This document shows, piece after piece, positions 1 to 7,015 of a DNA stretch of 14,692 nt (its first letter is position 1; each line of letters opens with the position of its first letter). The position numbers and the translations under genes were made by a program. This DNA comes from CAYNFH01 sp964396385 (GTDB lineage: Bacteria; Armatimonadota; Chthonomonadetes; Chthonomonadales; CAJBBX01): assembly GCA_964396385.1 (NCBI GenBank), contig CAYNFH010000169.1, positions 1-14,692 on the forward strand, in the 5' to 3' direction. The notes beneath the pieces are model-generated. The model saw only the letters and a program-made list of their open reading frames with translations. It was not told where the DNA came from and did not search any database.

Positions 1-1
1 C

Positions 2-1270
2 ATCGGCGGGCTGCTCTCCGCCATCGGCATCGCGGGGATGGACCGCGTGATGCAGGACAACGTGCTGGCCATGTCCGGGAAGGCAGTTGAAGCCGCCGGG
101 GACGTTAACACCCTACTGCTGGACAAGACCGGCACCATCACGCTAGGCAACCGGCAGGCCGTGGAGCTCATTCCGCTGCCGGGAGTAGAGATCAACGAGC
201 TGGCCAACGCGGCGCAGCTCTCGTCCCTGGCGGACGAGACGCCGGAGGGCCGCAGCATCGTCGTCTTGGCCAAGGAGAAGTACGGCCTGCGGGGCCGCGA
301 GCTGAGCGACCGGGAGGCGGAGTTCATCCCGTTTACCGCGCAGACCCGCATGAGCGGCGTCAACATGAACGGCGTGCAGGTGCGCAAGGGAGCGGGTGAC
401 GCGGTCAAGAAGTTCGTCATGGATCAGGGTGGCCGCGTGCCGGGCGAGCTGGACGAAATAACTACGCGCATCGCCTCGGCGGGCGGAACGCCGCTGGTGG
501 TGGCCCTGAACGACAAGCCGCTGGGCGTCATCTACCTCAAGGATATCGTCAAGGGCGGAATGCGGCAGCGGTTCGACCAGCTCCGCGCGATGGGCATCAA
601 GACGGTGATGATCACCGGCGACAACCCGCTCACGGCCAAGACCATCGCCGAGGAGGCCGGCGTCGACGACTTCCTGGCGGAGGCCACGCCGGAGACCAAG
701 ATGGCGCTGATCAAACAGGAGCAGGCCGGCGGAAAGCTGGTCGCCATGACGGGCGACGGCACCAACGACGCGCCGGCGCTTGCCCAGGCGGACGTGGGGG
801 TGGCCATGAACACCGGCACCCAGGCGGCCAAAGAGGCCGGCAACATGGTGGACCTGGACAGCAACCCCACCAAGCTGATCGAGATCGTGGAGATCGGCAA
901 GCAGCTCCTGATGACGCGCGGGGCGCTCACTACCTTCTGCATCGCCAATGACGTCTCCAAGTACTTCTGCATCATTCCGGCGATGTTCGCAGTGACCTAT
1001 CCCCTGCTGCAGACGATCAACTTCCTGAAGTACGGGCCCGGCGCCGCCACTTCCACGCCCAACTCGGCCGTCCTGGCAGCGGTGATCTTCAACGCGCTGA
1101 TCATCATCGCGCTCATCCCGCTGGCCCTACGCGGCGTGGCCTACCGGCCGATGGGCGCGTCGGCCGTGCTGCGGCGCAACCTGCTGCTCTATGGATTTGG
1201 CGGCGTGCTGGTGCCGTTCCCGGCCATCTGGATCATAGACAGGCTGCTCACGCTGCTGCACCTGGCGTGA
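2..1270 (+). CDS. kdpB: Potassium-transporting P-type ATPase subunit B (KdpB), 5'-truncated by window edge
   Basis: KdpB is the catalytic P-type ATPase subunit of the KdpFABC high-affinity K+ pump in the inner membrane. The reading frame is open from base 2, so the start lies upstream of the window. Visible motifs are the phosphorylation site DKTGT (Asp codon at 122-124), the nucleotide-binding segment FTAQTRMSG followed by KGAGD, the hinge GDNPLTAKT, and MTGDGTNDAP (about 746-775). The run QAAKEAGNMVDLDSNPTKL is typical of KdpB rather than other P-type ATPases. The C-terminal part holds the last hydrophobic helices. The 381 residues after the catalytic Asp agree with about 375 in the E. coli protein, so the 3' end is complete. 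The TGES actuator motif would be off-window. kdpC follows after 73 bases; kdpA is expected upstream. Confidence 0.98.
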   Translation: MGGLLSAIGIAGMDRVMQDNVLAMSGKAVEAAGDVNTLLLDKTGTITLGNRQAVELIPLPGVEINELANAAQLSSLADETPEGRSIVVLAKEKYGLRGRELSDREAEFIPFTAQTRMSGVNMNGVQVRKGAGDAVKKFVMDQGGRVPGELDEITTRIASAGGTPLVVALNDKPLGVIYLKDIVKGGMRQRFDQLRAMGIKTVMITGDNPLTAKTIAEEAGVDDFLAEATPETKMALIKQEQAGGKLVAMTGDGTNDAPALAQADVGVAMNTGTQAAKEAGNMVDLDSNPTKLIEIVEIGKQLLMTRGALTTFCIANDVSKYFCIIPAMFAVTYPLLQTINFLKYGPGAATSTPNSAVLAAVIFNALIIIALIPLALRGVAYRPMGASAVLRRNLLLYGFGGVLVPFPAIWIIDRLLTLLHLA

Positions 1271-1274
1271 GGAG

Positions 1275-1316
1275 GGTGTTCAGGTGTTCAGGTGTTCAGG
1301 TGTTCAGGATCCTGAA
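1275..1316. repeat. Four tandem copies of octamer GGTGTTCA ending in a 14-bp palindrome
   Basis: Units lie at 1275-1282, 1283-1290, 1291-1298 and 1299-1306 without a mismatch. They run into TTCAGGATCCTGAA (1303-1316), a perfect 14-bp palindrome. The block fills the kdpB-kdpC gap and stops before the kdpC ribosome binding site. It resembles the left half of the other intergenic elements of this window: short tandem units, then ATCCTGAAGACCGGG, compared with ATCCGGAAGCCGGG at 10994. No right arm is present. A hairpin between the kdp genes could affect transcript stability, but this is not shown. Confidence 0.85.
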
Positions 1317-1343
1317 GACCGGGACCATCAGAAGGAGAACTAC

Positions 1344-2006
1344 ATGCTCAAGGAGTTACGTCCCGCGATTGTGAGCACGGTGGCTTTCACGGTCCTCTGC
1401 GGACTGATCTTTCCGGTGGTGATATGGGGCATTGCGCAGGCTGTGTTCCCGCGGCAAGCCAGGGGGAGCCTCATAGAGCAGAACGGCAAGGTCATCGGGT
1501 CCGAGCTGATCGGGCAGGCGTTTGCGCTGCCGGGCTACTTCCATCCGCGCCCATCCGCCGCGGGCAGCGGCTACGATGCCGCCAGTTCGGGCGGCACCAA
1601 CCTGGGGCCGACCAGGGATAAACTTATCAACGGCGTCCACAAGAAGCTGCCCGACGGCAAGGACGACCCGGCTAACTTCGACGGGATCAAGGATCTGGCG
1701 GCGGCCTACCGCAAGGAGAACGGCCTGGCGGACAACGCGCCGATCCCGCCGGACGCGGTGACCCGCTCCTCCAGCGGCCTGGACCCGGACATCACGCCGG
1801 CCAACGCCGACCTGCAGGTGGGGCGCGTTGCCAGAACCCGCGGCCTCACGGAGGACCAGGTACGGCGGCTGGTGGAGGAGAATACGGCCGGCCGGCAGCT
1901 CGGGTTTCTCGGCGAGCCGCGTGTGAACGTAGTCAAGCTGAACCTGGCGCTGGACCGCGTCGCCCCCGGCAAGGCGGGCGCGCAGACGGGAACGGCCGGC
2001 CGGTAA
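1344..2006 (+). CDS. kdpC: Potassium-transporting ATPase subunit C (KdpC)
   Basis: KdpC is the single-pass subunit that associates with KdpA/KdpB and is needed for ATP-driven K+ uptake. The 220-residue product starts MLKELRPAIVSTV and has one hydrophobic segment at about residues 8-34. Family-typical blocks follow: GSELIGQAF, YFHPRPSAAG, SSGGTNLGPT, SGLDPDITP, and a C-terminal GRVARTRGL...VNVVKLNLALD. I chose ATG 1344 because AGAAGGAGA lies about six bases upstream and KdpC proteins begin at this point. An in-frame GTG at 1284 would only add residues encoded by the octamer repeat. It is slightly longer than the 190-residue E. coli protein, the extra residues being in the central Gly/Asp/Lys-rich part. 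Confidence 0.97.
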   Translation: MLKELRPAIVSTVAFTVLCGLIFPVVIWGIAQAVFPRQARGSLIEQNGKVIGSELIGQAFALPGYFHPRPSAAGSGYDAASSGGTNLGPTRDKLINGVHKKLPDGKDDPANFDGIKDLAAAYRKENGLADNAPIPPDAVTRSSSGLDPDITPANADLQVGRVARTRGLTEDQVRRLVEENTAGRQLGFLGEPRVNVVKLNLALDRVAPGKAGAQTGTAGR

Positions 2007-2062
2007 GTCGGATTCATTACAGAAATCACCGGATACCTCTACCTTATGGCTCACAACCAGCG

Positions 2063-3988
2063 ATGAACAACCTGCGCATACAGCTTCTGCTCAGTCACCT
2101 GGTGCTGGCGCTCTTGATGGTGGTCGTGATGGCGGGTGCCATCGCCAACTTCGTGCACCTGGGGCAGTCGATCGACCGCATCCTGCGGGACAACTACAAG
2201 AGCGTCATCGCCGCACAGAACATGAAGGAGACGCTGGAGCGGCAGGACAGCGCGGCCACGTTCTACCTGGCAGGCCAGATCCAGAAGGCGCGCGCGCAGT
2301 TCCAGGCCAACCGGCCTTTGTTCCAGAGGGCGTACCAGATTGAGGCGCACAATATCACGGAGGCTGGCGAGGAGCAGATGAAGGACGACATAGGGCGCGG
2401 GTATGCGGCGTATGTGCCCGCCCTGGAGAAGCTGCTCTACGCCAACCCGCCAATGCCGCCTCCGCAGGCGCGTGATTACTACTTCCGTGTTTTGGAACCA
2501 GCATTCTTGCGCATAAAGGACAGAGCTCAGGACGTGCTGGACATCAATCAGAAGGCCATCGTGCGCGCGGACAACCGTGCCCGGGCGGAGGCGCGGCGCG
2601 CGTCGTTTACCGGGATCGGTATTACGGCCGGAGCCTTTGTCCTTGCGCTGGTGGTCTCGCTCCGCATGGTGCAAACCACGCTTTCGCCGCTGAAGGCGCT
2701 GGCGCGGCAGGCGGAGGAGATTGGGACGGGCCACCTCAACCAGCGCATCGAGCTGCACCGCACGGATGAGGTGGGCATGCTGGCGAGCGCGTTCAACACC
2801 ATGGCGGAGCGGCTGCGCGTAGCGCGCAAGCTGGAGGAGGAGCGGCTGCACCGCGCGGAGCGGATGTCCGACGCGGCTCTCGAGAGCCTCTACGACCCGG
2901 TGCTGGTGACGGACGCCGCCGGACGCGTCCTACACCTGAACCGCGCCGCGGAGGGGCTCTTCGGTCCCACCAGGCGCGCTGCAGGATGCACCGTGCCTCA
3001 GATCGCCTCGGACGTACGCATCGCGGAGGCAGTCGAGCGGGCTATCCACCAGGAGCGGGTCTCCGCCGAGGAGGACGAGGCCGGGCTGGTAGTACTGCAG
3101 GCGGGCGAGGCGAAGCGTACCTACCGTCTGCGCGCGACGCCCATGCGGGATGACGATGGACGCGTGTTGGGCGCGGTAGCGGTCTTTGAGGACGTGACGC
3201 ACCTGCGCGAGCTGGACCGGCTCAAGACGGAGTTCATCGGCGTGGCGTCCCATGAGCTCCGCACGCCCGTTACGTCCTTGCTGCTCTCCGTGCAGCTCCT
3301 GGAGGAGGGCGCGGCCGGGGAGCTAACACCGCAACAGACGGAGATTATCGCGGCGCAGAAGGAGGACCTTCAGCGGCTGGAGCGGACGATGCGCGACCTG
3401 CTGGACATGACGCGGCTCGAAGCCGGGATGACGCCGCCGCGGCTGGAGCTGGTGGCCCCACGCGCACTGGCGGAGGGAGCTCTACAGGCGGTCCTGGCGC
3501 AGGCGGAGGCAAAGGAGATCGCGCTGGCGGACGAAGTCCCGGATTCCTTGCCCGCGGTGCACGCGGACAGGGCACAGATGACGCGTGTCCTGGTGAACCT
3601 GCTGAACAACGCCATCCGGCATACGCCACCGCGCGGCTCGGTGAAGCTGGAGGGGCGGAGTCAGAGTGGCTCGGTGGCCGTCGCGGTCCGGGACAGCGGA
3701 GTCGGCATCCCGCGGCAGTACCTGCCCCGCATCTTCGAGCGCTTCGTCCAGGTGCCCGGGGCCACAAGGGGTGGGGCCGGATTGGGCCTCTCTATCGCCA
3801 GGACGATAGTAGGGGCCCACGGTGGCAGCATCACGGCGGAGAGTGAGGTGGGCAGCGGCAGCACGTTCACGGTAACGCTGCCCGCTTCACCGATCGATGA
3901 CGGAGGAGGGATGACCGATGCGGGCCGAAGACTCCCGTGCTCCTCGACCCAGATCTATGGAGACAGAGATGGCAAGCATACTGACTAA
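2063..3988 (+). CDS. Membrane sensor histidine kinase (HAMP-PAS-HisKA-HATPase)
   Basis: This is a 641-residue inner-membrane two-component kinase, presumably the autokinase of the kdp locus. Order of parts: TM helix at about 8-28, an extracytoplasmic region rich in charged helices (about 31-180), TM2 at about 182-204, HAMP (about 205-257, ending in DEVGMLASAFNTMAERL), PAS (about 270-380), HisKA with SHELRTP (His397), then HATPase with N box NLLNNA (Asn516), G1 box DSGVGI (Asp544) and G2 box GAGLGLSIA. It is not a KdpD: there is no KdpD/Usp N-terminus and no four-helix membrane block. No clear Shine-Dalgarno precedes ATG 2063, but the hydrophobic N-terminus fits this start. The last 71 bases overlap the response regulator gene in another frame, and the encoded tail (after VTLPAS) is not conserved-looking. 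Pairing with the next gene is inferred from overlap. Confidence 0.93.
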   Translation: MNNLRIQLLLSHLVLALLMVVVMAGAIANFVHLGQSIDRILRDNYKSVIAAQNMKETLERQDSAATFYLAGQIQKARAQFQANRPLFQRAYQIEAHNITEAGEEQMKDDIGRGYAAYVPALEKLLYANPPMPPPQARDYYFRVLEPAFLRIKDRAQDVLDINQKAIVRADNRARAEARRASFTGIGITAGAFVLALVVSLRMVQTTLSPLKALARQAEEIGTGHLNQRIELHRTDEVGMLASAFNTMAERLRVARKLEEERLHRAERMSDAALESLYDPVLVTDAAGRVLHLNRAAEGLFGPTRRAAGCTVPQIASDVRIAEAVERAIHQERVSAEEDEAGLVVLQAGEAKRTYRLRATPMRDDDGRVLGAVAVFEDVTHLRELDRLKTEFIGVASHELRTPVTSLLLSVQLLEEGAAGELTPQQTEIIAAQKEDLQRLERTMRDLLDMTRLEAGMTPPRLELVAPRALAEGALQAVLAQAEAKEIALADEVPDSLPAVHADRAQMTRVLVNLLNNAIRHTPPRGSVKLEGRSQSGSVAVAVRDSGVGIPRQYLPRIFERFVQVPGATRGGAGLGLSIARTIVGAHGGSITAESEVGSGSTFTVTLPASPIDDGGGMTDAGRRLPCSSTQIYGDRDGKHTD

Positions 3989-4775
3989 GCTGAAAAAGGG
4001 ATCGGAGCGAGGGGAAGGACCCGCGCGCGTCCTGGTGATAGACGACGAGGCCAACATCCGCATGATGGTCCGGCTGGCGCTGGAGCACGCGGGCCACACC
4101 GTGGAGACGGCCGCGGACGGGCCGGAGGGTCTGGAGAAGTTCGGCACCGGCCACCCGTGGGACCTGGTGCTGCTGGATCAGCGGATGCCCGGAATGGAGG
4201 GCCTCGACGTGCTCCGCGAGATCCGCCGCCGGCAATCGAAGGCGCGCGTCATCATGATCACCGCGTTCGGCACCGTGGAATTGGCCGTCGACGCCATGAA
4301 GGCGGGCGCGACCGACTTCCTGCGTAAGCCGTTCACCACGGAGATCCTGCGCGGAGCCGTGCGGGCGGCCCTCACCGGCGCGGTCACCACGGCGCCCGCG
4401 AATATGCCGGACGCGGCCGGCCCGACCTTTGGCCTCACCACGCTAAACGGATATCGGATCGAGTCTTATTCCGGCAGTGCCATGCGCAGCGCCGGCGACA
4501 TCAGCTTCCCGTTTACCGTGCGGAACCCGGACGGCGAGGCGCGCATCTGCACGGTAGTGCTTCCCTCTTACGTAGTGGAGCTGGTGAAGTGTCACGCCGA
4601 CCGGGATCAGATGCCGGGCGGCGATCGATTCTGGCAGGCGCTGTGCGAAGAGGTGCTGGCGAACTACCTGTGGCAGCACGCGGACTTCCCGCCGGAAGGC
4701 GCGGTGCGCCAGGAGGAGCTGACGGGCGGCCTCCGCACGTGGATAGACGCCGTGCTCTCTGCCAACGCAGGGTAA
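3918..4775 (+). CDS. Response regulator: receiver domain plus uncharacterised C-terminal domain
   Basis: The receiver domain spans about residues 36-155: acidic pair Asp42-Asp43 (VLVIDDEAN), phospho-acceptor Asp87 (LVLLDQRMPG), Thr115 (MITAFGT) and Lys137 (LRKPF). All residues needed for phosphotransfer are present. The remaining 130 residues are neither the OmpR/KdpE winged helix nor NtrC, LuxR or ANTAR. They start near LNGYRIESYSG, continue as beta-rich sequence (FPFTVRNPDG, ICTVVLPSYVVELV), and end in a helical part with FWQALCEEVLANYLWQ. I do not recognise this output domain. Start ATG 3918 has a strong GGAGGAGGG seven bases upstream and lies inside the kinase gene. ATG 3969, preceded by GGAG, is an alternative that still leaves the receiver complete. 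The overlap with the kinase suggests translational coupling and a cognate pair. kdpD-like 4801 follows after 25 bases. Confidence 0.92.
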   Translation: MRAEDSRAPRPRSMETEMASILTKLKKGSERGEGPARVLVIDDEANIRMMVRLALEHAGHTVETAADGPEGLEKFGTGHPWDLVLLDQRMPGMEGLDVLREIRRRQSKARVIMITAFGTVELAVDAMKAGATDFLRKPFTTEILRGAVRAALTGAVTTAPANMPDAAGPTFGLTTLNGYRIESYSGSAMRSAGDISFPFTVRNPDGEARICTVVLPSYVVELVKCHADRDQMPGGDRFWQALCEEVLANYLWQHADFPPEGAVRQEELTGGLRTWIDAVLSANAG

Positions 4776-4800
4776 GCGAACAGGCGTGAGGGAGCCCAGG

Positions 4801-5952
4801 ATGCCGCCTGAGAAGGACGACCGCAAACCGACCGCGGAGGAGCTGCTCGCGCGGGTGATGCGCGAGGAGAAGCGCCAGACGTGCGGGCGGCTGAAGATCT
4901 TTCTGGGCTTCGCGGCGGGGGTCGGCAAGACGTTCGAGATGCTGAGCGAGGCGCAGCGCCGCAGGAAGCGGGGCCAGGATGTGGTCGTGGGGTATGTGGA
5001 GACGCACGGCCGTGCCGGCACCGATGAGCAGCTTGCCGATCTGGAGGTGATCCCGCGCAAGAAGCTAGAGTACCGCGGGACGACCTTCGAGGAGATGGAC
5101 ACGGACGCCATCCTCGAGCGGCGTCCACAGGTAGTCCTGGTGGATGAGCTGGCGCATACCAACGTGCCGGGCTCAGAGCGCGAAAAGCGGTGGCAGGACG
5201 TGGAGGCGCTGCTGAACGCAGGCATCAACGTGCTCACGACGATGAACGTGCAGCACCTGGAGAGCCTCAACGACACCGTGCATGACATTACCGGCGTCTG
5301 GGTGCGGGAGACGGTGCCGGACCGAATACTGACCGAGGCGGACGAGGTGGTGATGGTGGACATCACACCTCGCGCCCTCCTCCACCGCCTGGAGCGCGGT
5401 GACATCTACAAAGCGGATAAGGTAGAGCAGGCGAAGGGCGCCTGGTTCCGGGAGGGGAACCTGAGCGCGCTAAGGGAGATCGCACTGCGGGAGATCGCCC
5501 ATGAGGTGGACGAGGACGTCTCGGCCTACCGTCGGGAACGCCGCATCAAGGAGACGTGGGCCACCCACGACCGCATCATGGTCTGCATCAGCCCGACCAA
5601 GCCCTCCTTCCGGCTGATCCGACGCGGGTGGCGCATCGGGGAGCGGCTGCACGGGGACGTTGTGGCGGTCTACGTGGAGGAGGCAGCCGTTACCGCGGAG
5701 GAGCAGGAGATCCTGAAGAACGACTTTGCTCTCGCGGATCGGCTCAAAGTACCGGTAGTGACGCTGCATGGCGACGTGGCGGCGGAGCTCATCCGCTACG
5801 CTCAGGAGAACCAGATCACCCAGATAGTGATCGGCCACTCCAGCCGCTCCCGCTGGCACGAGCTGATCCACGGCTCCATCGTGAACAAGCTGGCCCGCGC
5901 CCTGCGGAGTGTAGACATCCTCGTCGTCGCCGCTCCGCCGGAAGAACAGTAG
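4801..5952 (+). CDS. kdpD: Stand-alone KdpD N-terminal sensor protein (KdpD + universal stress domain), no kinase
   Basis: The product is 383 residues, compared with about 890 for full KdpD. Residues about 25-235 are the KdpD sensor domain: Walker A GFAAGVGKT (36-44, Lys43), VVGYVETHGR, Walker B VLVDELAHTN (about 112-121), then the hallmark TTMNVQHLESLND and VRETVPD. Residues about 245-380 are a Usp-like alpha/beta domain ending near IVIGHSSRSRW...GSIVNKL. There are no membrane helices, GAF, HisKA or HATPase, and the gene ends in a normal stop, so it is a naturally short form. In E. coli KdpD this cytoplasmic region modulates kinase/phosphatase output. Here it probably senses K+, ATP or a nucleotide and acts on the neighbouring kinase (inference). 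ATG 4801 has GGGAG about six bases upstream; GTG 4786 in frame would add five residues. Confidence 0.93.
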   Translation: MPPEKDDRKPTAEELLARVMREEKRQTCGRLKIFLGFAAGVGKTFEMLSEAQRRRKRGQDVVVGYVETHGRAGTDEQLADLEVIPRKKLEYRGTTFEEMDTDAILERRPQVVLVDELAHTNVPGSEREKRWQDVEALLNAGINVLTTMNVQHLESLNDTVHDITGVWVRETVPDRILTEADEVVMVDITPRALLHRLERGDIYKADKVEQAKGAWFREGNLSALREIALREIAHEVDEDVSAYRRERRIKETWATHDRIMVCISPTKPSFRLIRRGWRIGERLHGDVVAVYVEEAAVTAEEQEILKNDFALADRLKVPVVTLHGDVAAELIRYAQENQITQIVIGHSSRSRWHELIHGSIVNKLARALRSVDILVVAAPPEEQ

Positions 5953-5972
5953 GGGAGTCATGGGTCGGTGGA

Positions 5973-5995
5973 GCGCTGGATTCCGAGTCCAACGC
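5973..5995 (+). terminator. Weak hairpin after the kdp regulatory genes
   Basis: GCGCTGGA and TCCAACGC can pair over 8 bp with one mismatch around a seven-base loop, 20 bases after the kdpD-like stop. There is no T-run, so intrinsic termination is only a possibility. It sits just upstream of a strong promoter, which would make a transcript boundary sensible here. The remainder of 5953-6018 shows nothing else. Confidence 0.2.
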
Positions 5996-6018
5996 GGAAC
6001 CGCAGGCATCGTTCGCGG

Positions 6019-6048
6019 TTGACACCTTATGGTACTGTCCGCTATAAT
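6019..6048 (+). promoter_or_regulatory. Perfect-consensus sigma-70-type promoter
   Basis: TTGACA at 6019-6024 and TATAAT at 6043-6048 are separated by 18 bases; both hexamers match the consensus exactly. Transcription would start near 6055, giving a leader of at least 200 bases before the ANTAR regulator gene, with an assembly gap in between. In GC-rich DNA such a match is unlikely by chance. I saw no comparable promoter elsewhere in the window. Confidence 0.75.
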
Positions 6049-6050
6049 GG

Positions 6051-6103
6051 TCGCGGTCCCAATGGTGGGTCCTGCGATAGATGCAGCGGACGGAGGTGTC
6101 CGC
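6051..6103 (+). promoter_or_regulatory. Leader with two six-base-loop hairpins, candidate ANTAR target RNA
   Basis: Hairpin 1: CCC (6058-6060), loop AATGGT (6061-6066), GGG (6067-6069), extended by GG/CC after a T-T mismatch and by TCGC/GCGA after a one-base bulge. Hairpin 2: GCGGAC (6086-6091), loop GGAGGT (6092-6097), GTCCGC (6098-6103), a perfect 6-bp stem. Known ANTAR target RNAs are two hairpins with six-base loops carrying A at loop position 1 and G at position 4. Loop 1 fits; loop 2 has G at 4 but G at 1. The pair begins at the predicted transcription start upstream of an ANTAR gene, so autoregulation is conceivable. The rest of 6104-6219 shows no gene and no clear terminator. Confidence 0.4.
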
Positions 6104-6219
6104 GGGATTCGTCCAGGCCGTTTCTTTGGGGTCATGAGATTCTCCCCTGCGGTTCCCCTCGATGGCGTTCCAGGGACGGACTCCGCTGTATGACCGCGGC
6201 GCCCGGCAAGCGCACTTGT

Positions 6220-6229
6220 NNNNNNNNNN
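6220..6229. other. Assembly gap (10 N)
   Basis: Ten N in a row most likely mark a contig join of unknown true length. They separate the promoter and hairpins from the ANTAR gene start at 6259, so the leader length and any ribosome binding site in between are uncertain. Confidence 0.95.
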
Positions 6230-6258
6230 CCCCTTCACGGGACTGGATACTACGCAAT

Positions 6259-6849
6259 ATGCTACATGGACGCGTACTGATCGCCGACGACGATGCCGTT
6301 ATCCGCATGGACCTCAAGGCCATGCTGGAGGAGCTAGGGCACACCGTTGTCGGGGAAGCGGATAACGGAGAGGCCGCCTGCTACATGGCCCGCAGCCTCA
6401 AGCCGGACCTGGTGATCCTGGACGTCATGATGCCGAAGGTAAACGGGCTGGAGGCGGCGGCGGCCATCAACGGTGAGCGCATCGCGCCGGTGTTGATGCT
6501 CACCGCCTACAGCGAGGCGCAGATGATTGAGGACGCGACGCGCGCCGGCGTCCTGGCCTACCTGGTGAAGCCGTTCCGGAGGCAGGAGCTTCAGCCGGCC
6601 ATCGAGATAGCCCTGGCCCGCTATCGGGAGCTGCTGGCACTGGAAGGCGAGCTGGACTCGCTGCAGGACCAGATAGAGACCCGGAAGATAGTGGGCCGCG
6701 CAAAGGCCATCCTCATGGAGCGGCACGGCCTGGCAGAGCGCGAGGCTTTCCGCAGGCTCCAGGCGCAGAGCCTCTCCATGAACAAGTCGCTCCGCGAGAT
6801 AGCGGACGCGATCATCTTGACCGAAGAGATCAGCGTACCCAGAAGATAG
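6259..6849 (+). CDS. ANTAR-domain response regulator (RNA-binding antiterminator type)
   Basis: The 196-residue protein has a receiver (about 1-120) with acidic cluster Asp10-Asp12 (VLIADDDAV), phospho-acceptor Asp55 (LVILDVMMPK), Thr82 (MLTAYSE) and Lys104 (LVKPF). A coiled-coil-like linker (about 120-138) follows, then an ANTAR domain (about 139-188). The ANTAR pattern RKIVGRAKAILM...EREAFRRLQAQS...LREIADAII is clear. ANTAR proteins such as EutV, NasR and AmiR bind two-hairpin leader RNAs and prevent termination, often in nitrogen metabolism. No partner kinase is adjacent, so an orphan regulator or one served by a distant kinase is likely. Position before the porin-amt-PII genes suggests control of ammonium uptake (inference). 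ATG 6259 is the only usable start after the gap. It has no good Shine-Dalgarno sequence, and a start upstream of the gap cannot be excluded. Confidence 0.92.
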   Translation: MLHGRVLIADDDAVIRMDLKAMLEELGHTVVGEADNGEAACYMARSLKPDLVILDVMMPKVNGLEAAAAINGERIAPVLMLTAYSEAQMIEDATRAGVLAYLVKPFRRQELQPAIEIALARYRELLALEGELDSLQDQIETRKIVGRAKAILMERHGLAEREAFRRLQAQSLSMNKSLREIADAIILTEEISVPRR

Positions 6850-6860
6850 GCGTTCACCCC

Positions 6861-6895
6861 GGCTCAATGCTGAGCCTTTGCGGAGCTTGCTCCGC
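6861..6895 (+). promoter_or_regulatory. Tandem hairpins between ANTAR gene and porin gene
   Basis: Hairpin 1 is GGCTC (6861-6865), loop AATGCT (6866-6871), GAGCC (6872-6876); the loop ends can also pair, leaving a tetraloop. Three T later comes GCGGAG (6880-6885), loop CTTG, CTCCGC (6890-6895). The pair could end the ANTAR transcript, although only TTT follows the first stem, or it could be a leader element of the porin. Loop 1 again has A at position 1 and G at position 4, and the second stem GCGGA/TCCGC recurs from the 6086 hairpin. Bases 6896-6998 show nothing further. Confidence 0.4.
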
Positions 6896-7015
6896 TCCCC
6901 TCTGTACGTTCCGACTTTCTCCCGATGACGCGGAGAGTCGAGGCTAGTCCCGATCTCACGCAGTACGCGCACGCTCGCCAACGAGCGGCGCTTATTACAA
7001 GGAGGACGTCGATCC

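Noticed and set aside
1284..1343. Upstream GTG start for kdpC at 1284
   Set aside because: The added 20 residues are encoded by the octamer repeat and palindrome, do not resemble KdpC, and ATG 1344 has a good ribosome binding site.
2046..2066. Mini-frame MAHNQR whose stop overlaps the kinase start as ATGA
   Set aside because: Six codons with no Shine-Dalgarno; could be a coupling peptide but chance is as likely.
4443..5405. Long open frame on the minus strand opposite the response regulator and kdpD genes (320 codons)
   Set aside because: It lies antisense to two clear genes, its product is a low-complexity Ser/Arg-rich sequence, and long antisense frames are expected in GC-rich coding DNA.
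5560..5700. c-di-AMP binding motif (SxS...FTAxY) in the Usp domain of the KdpD-like protein
   Set aside because: SPTKPS is present but the expected FTAxY is VAVYV, so the motif as described for Firmicutes is not met.
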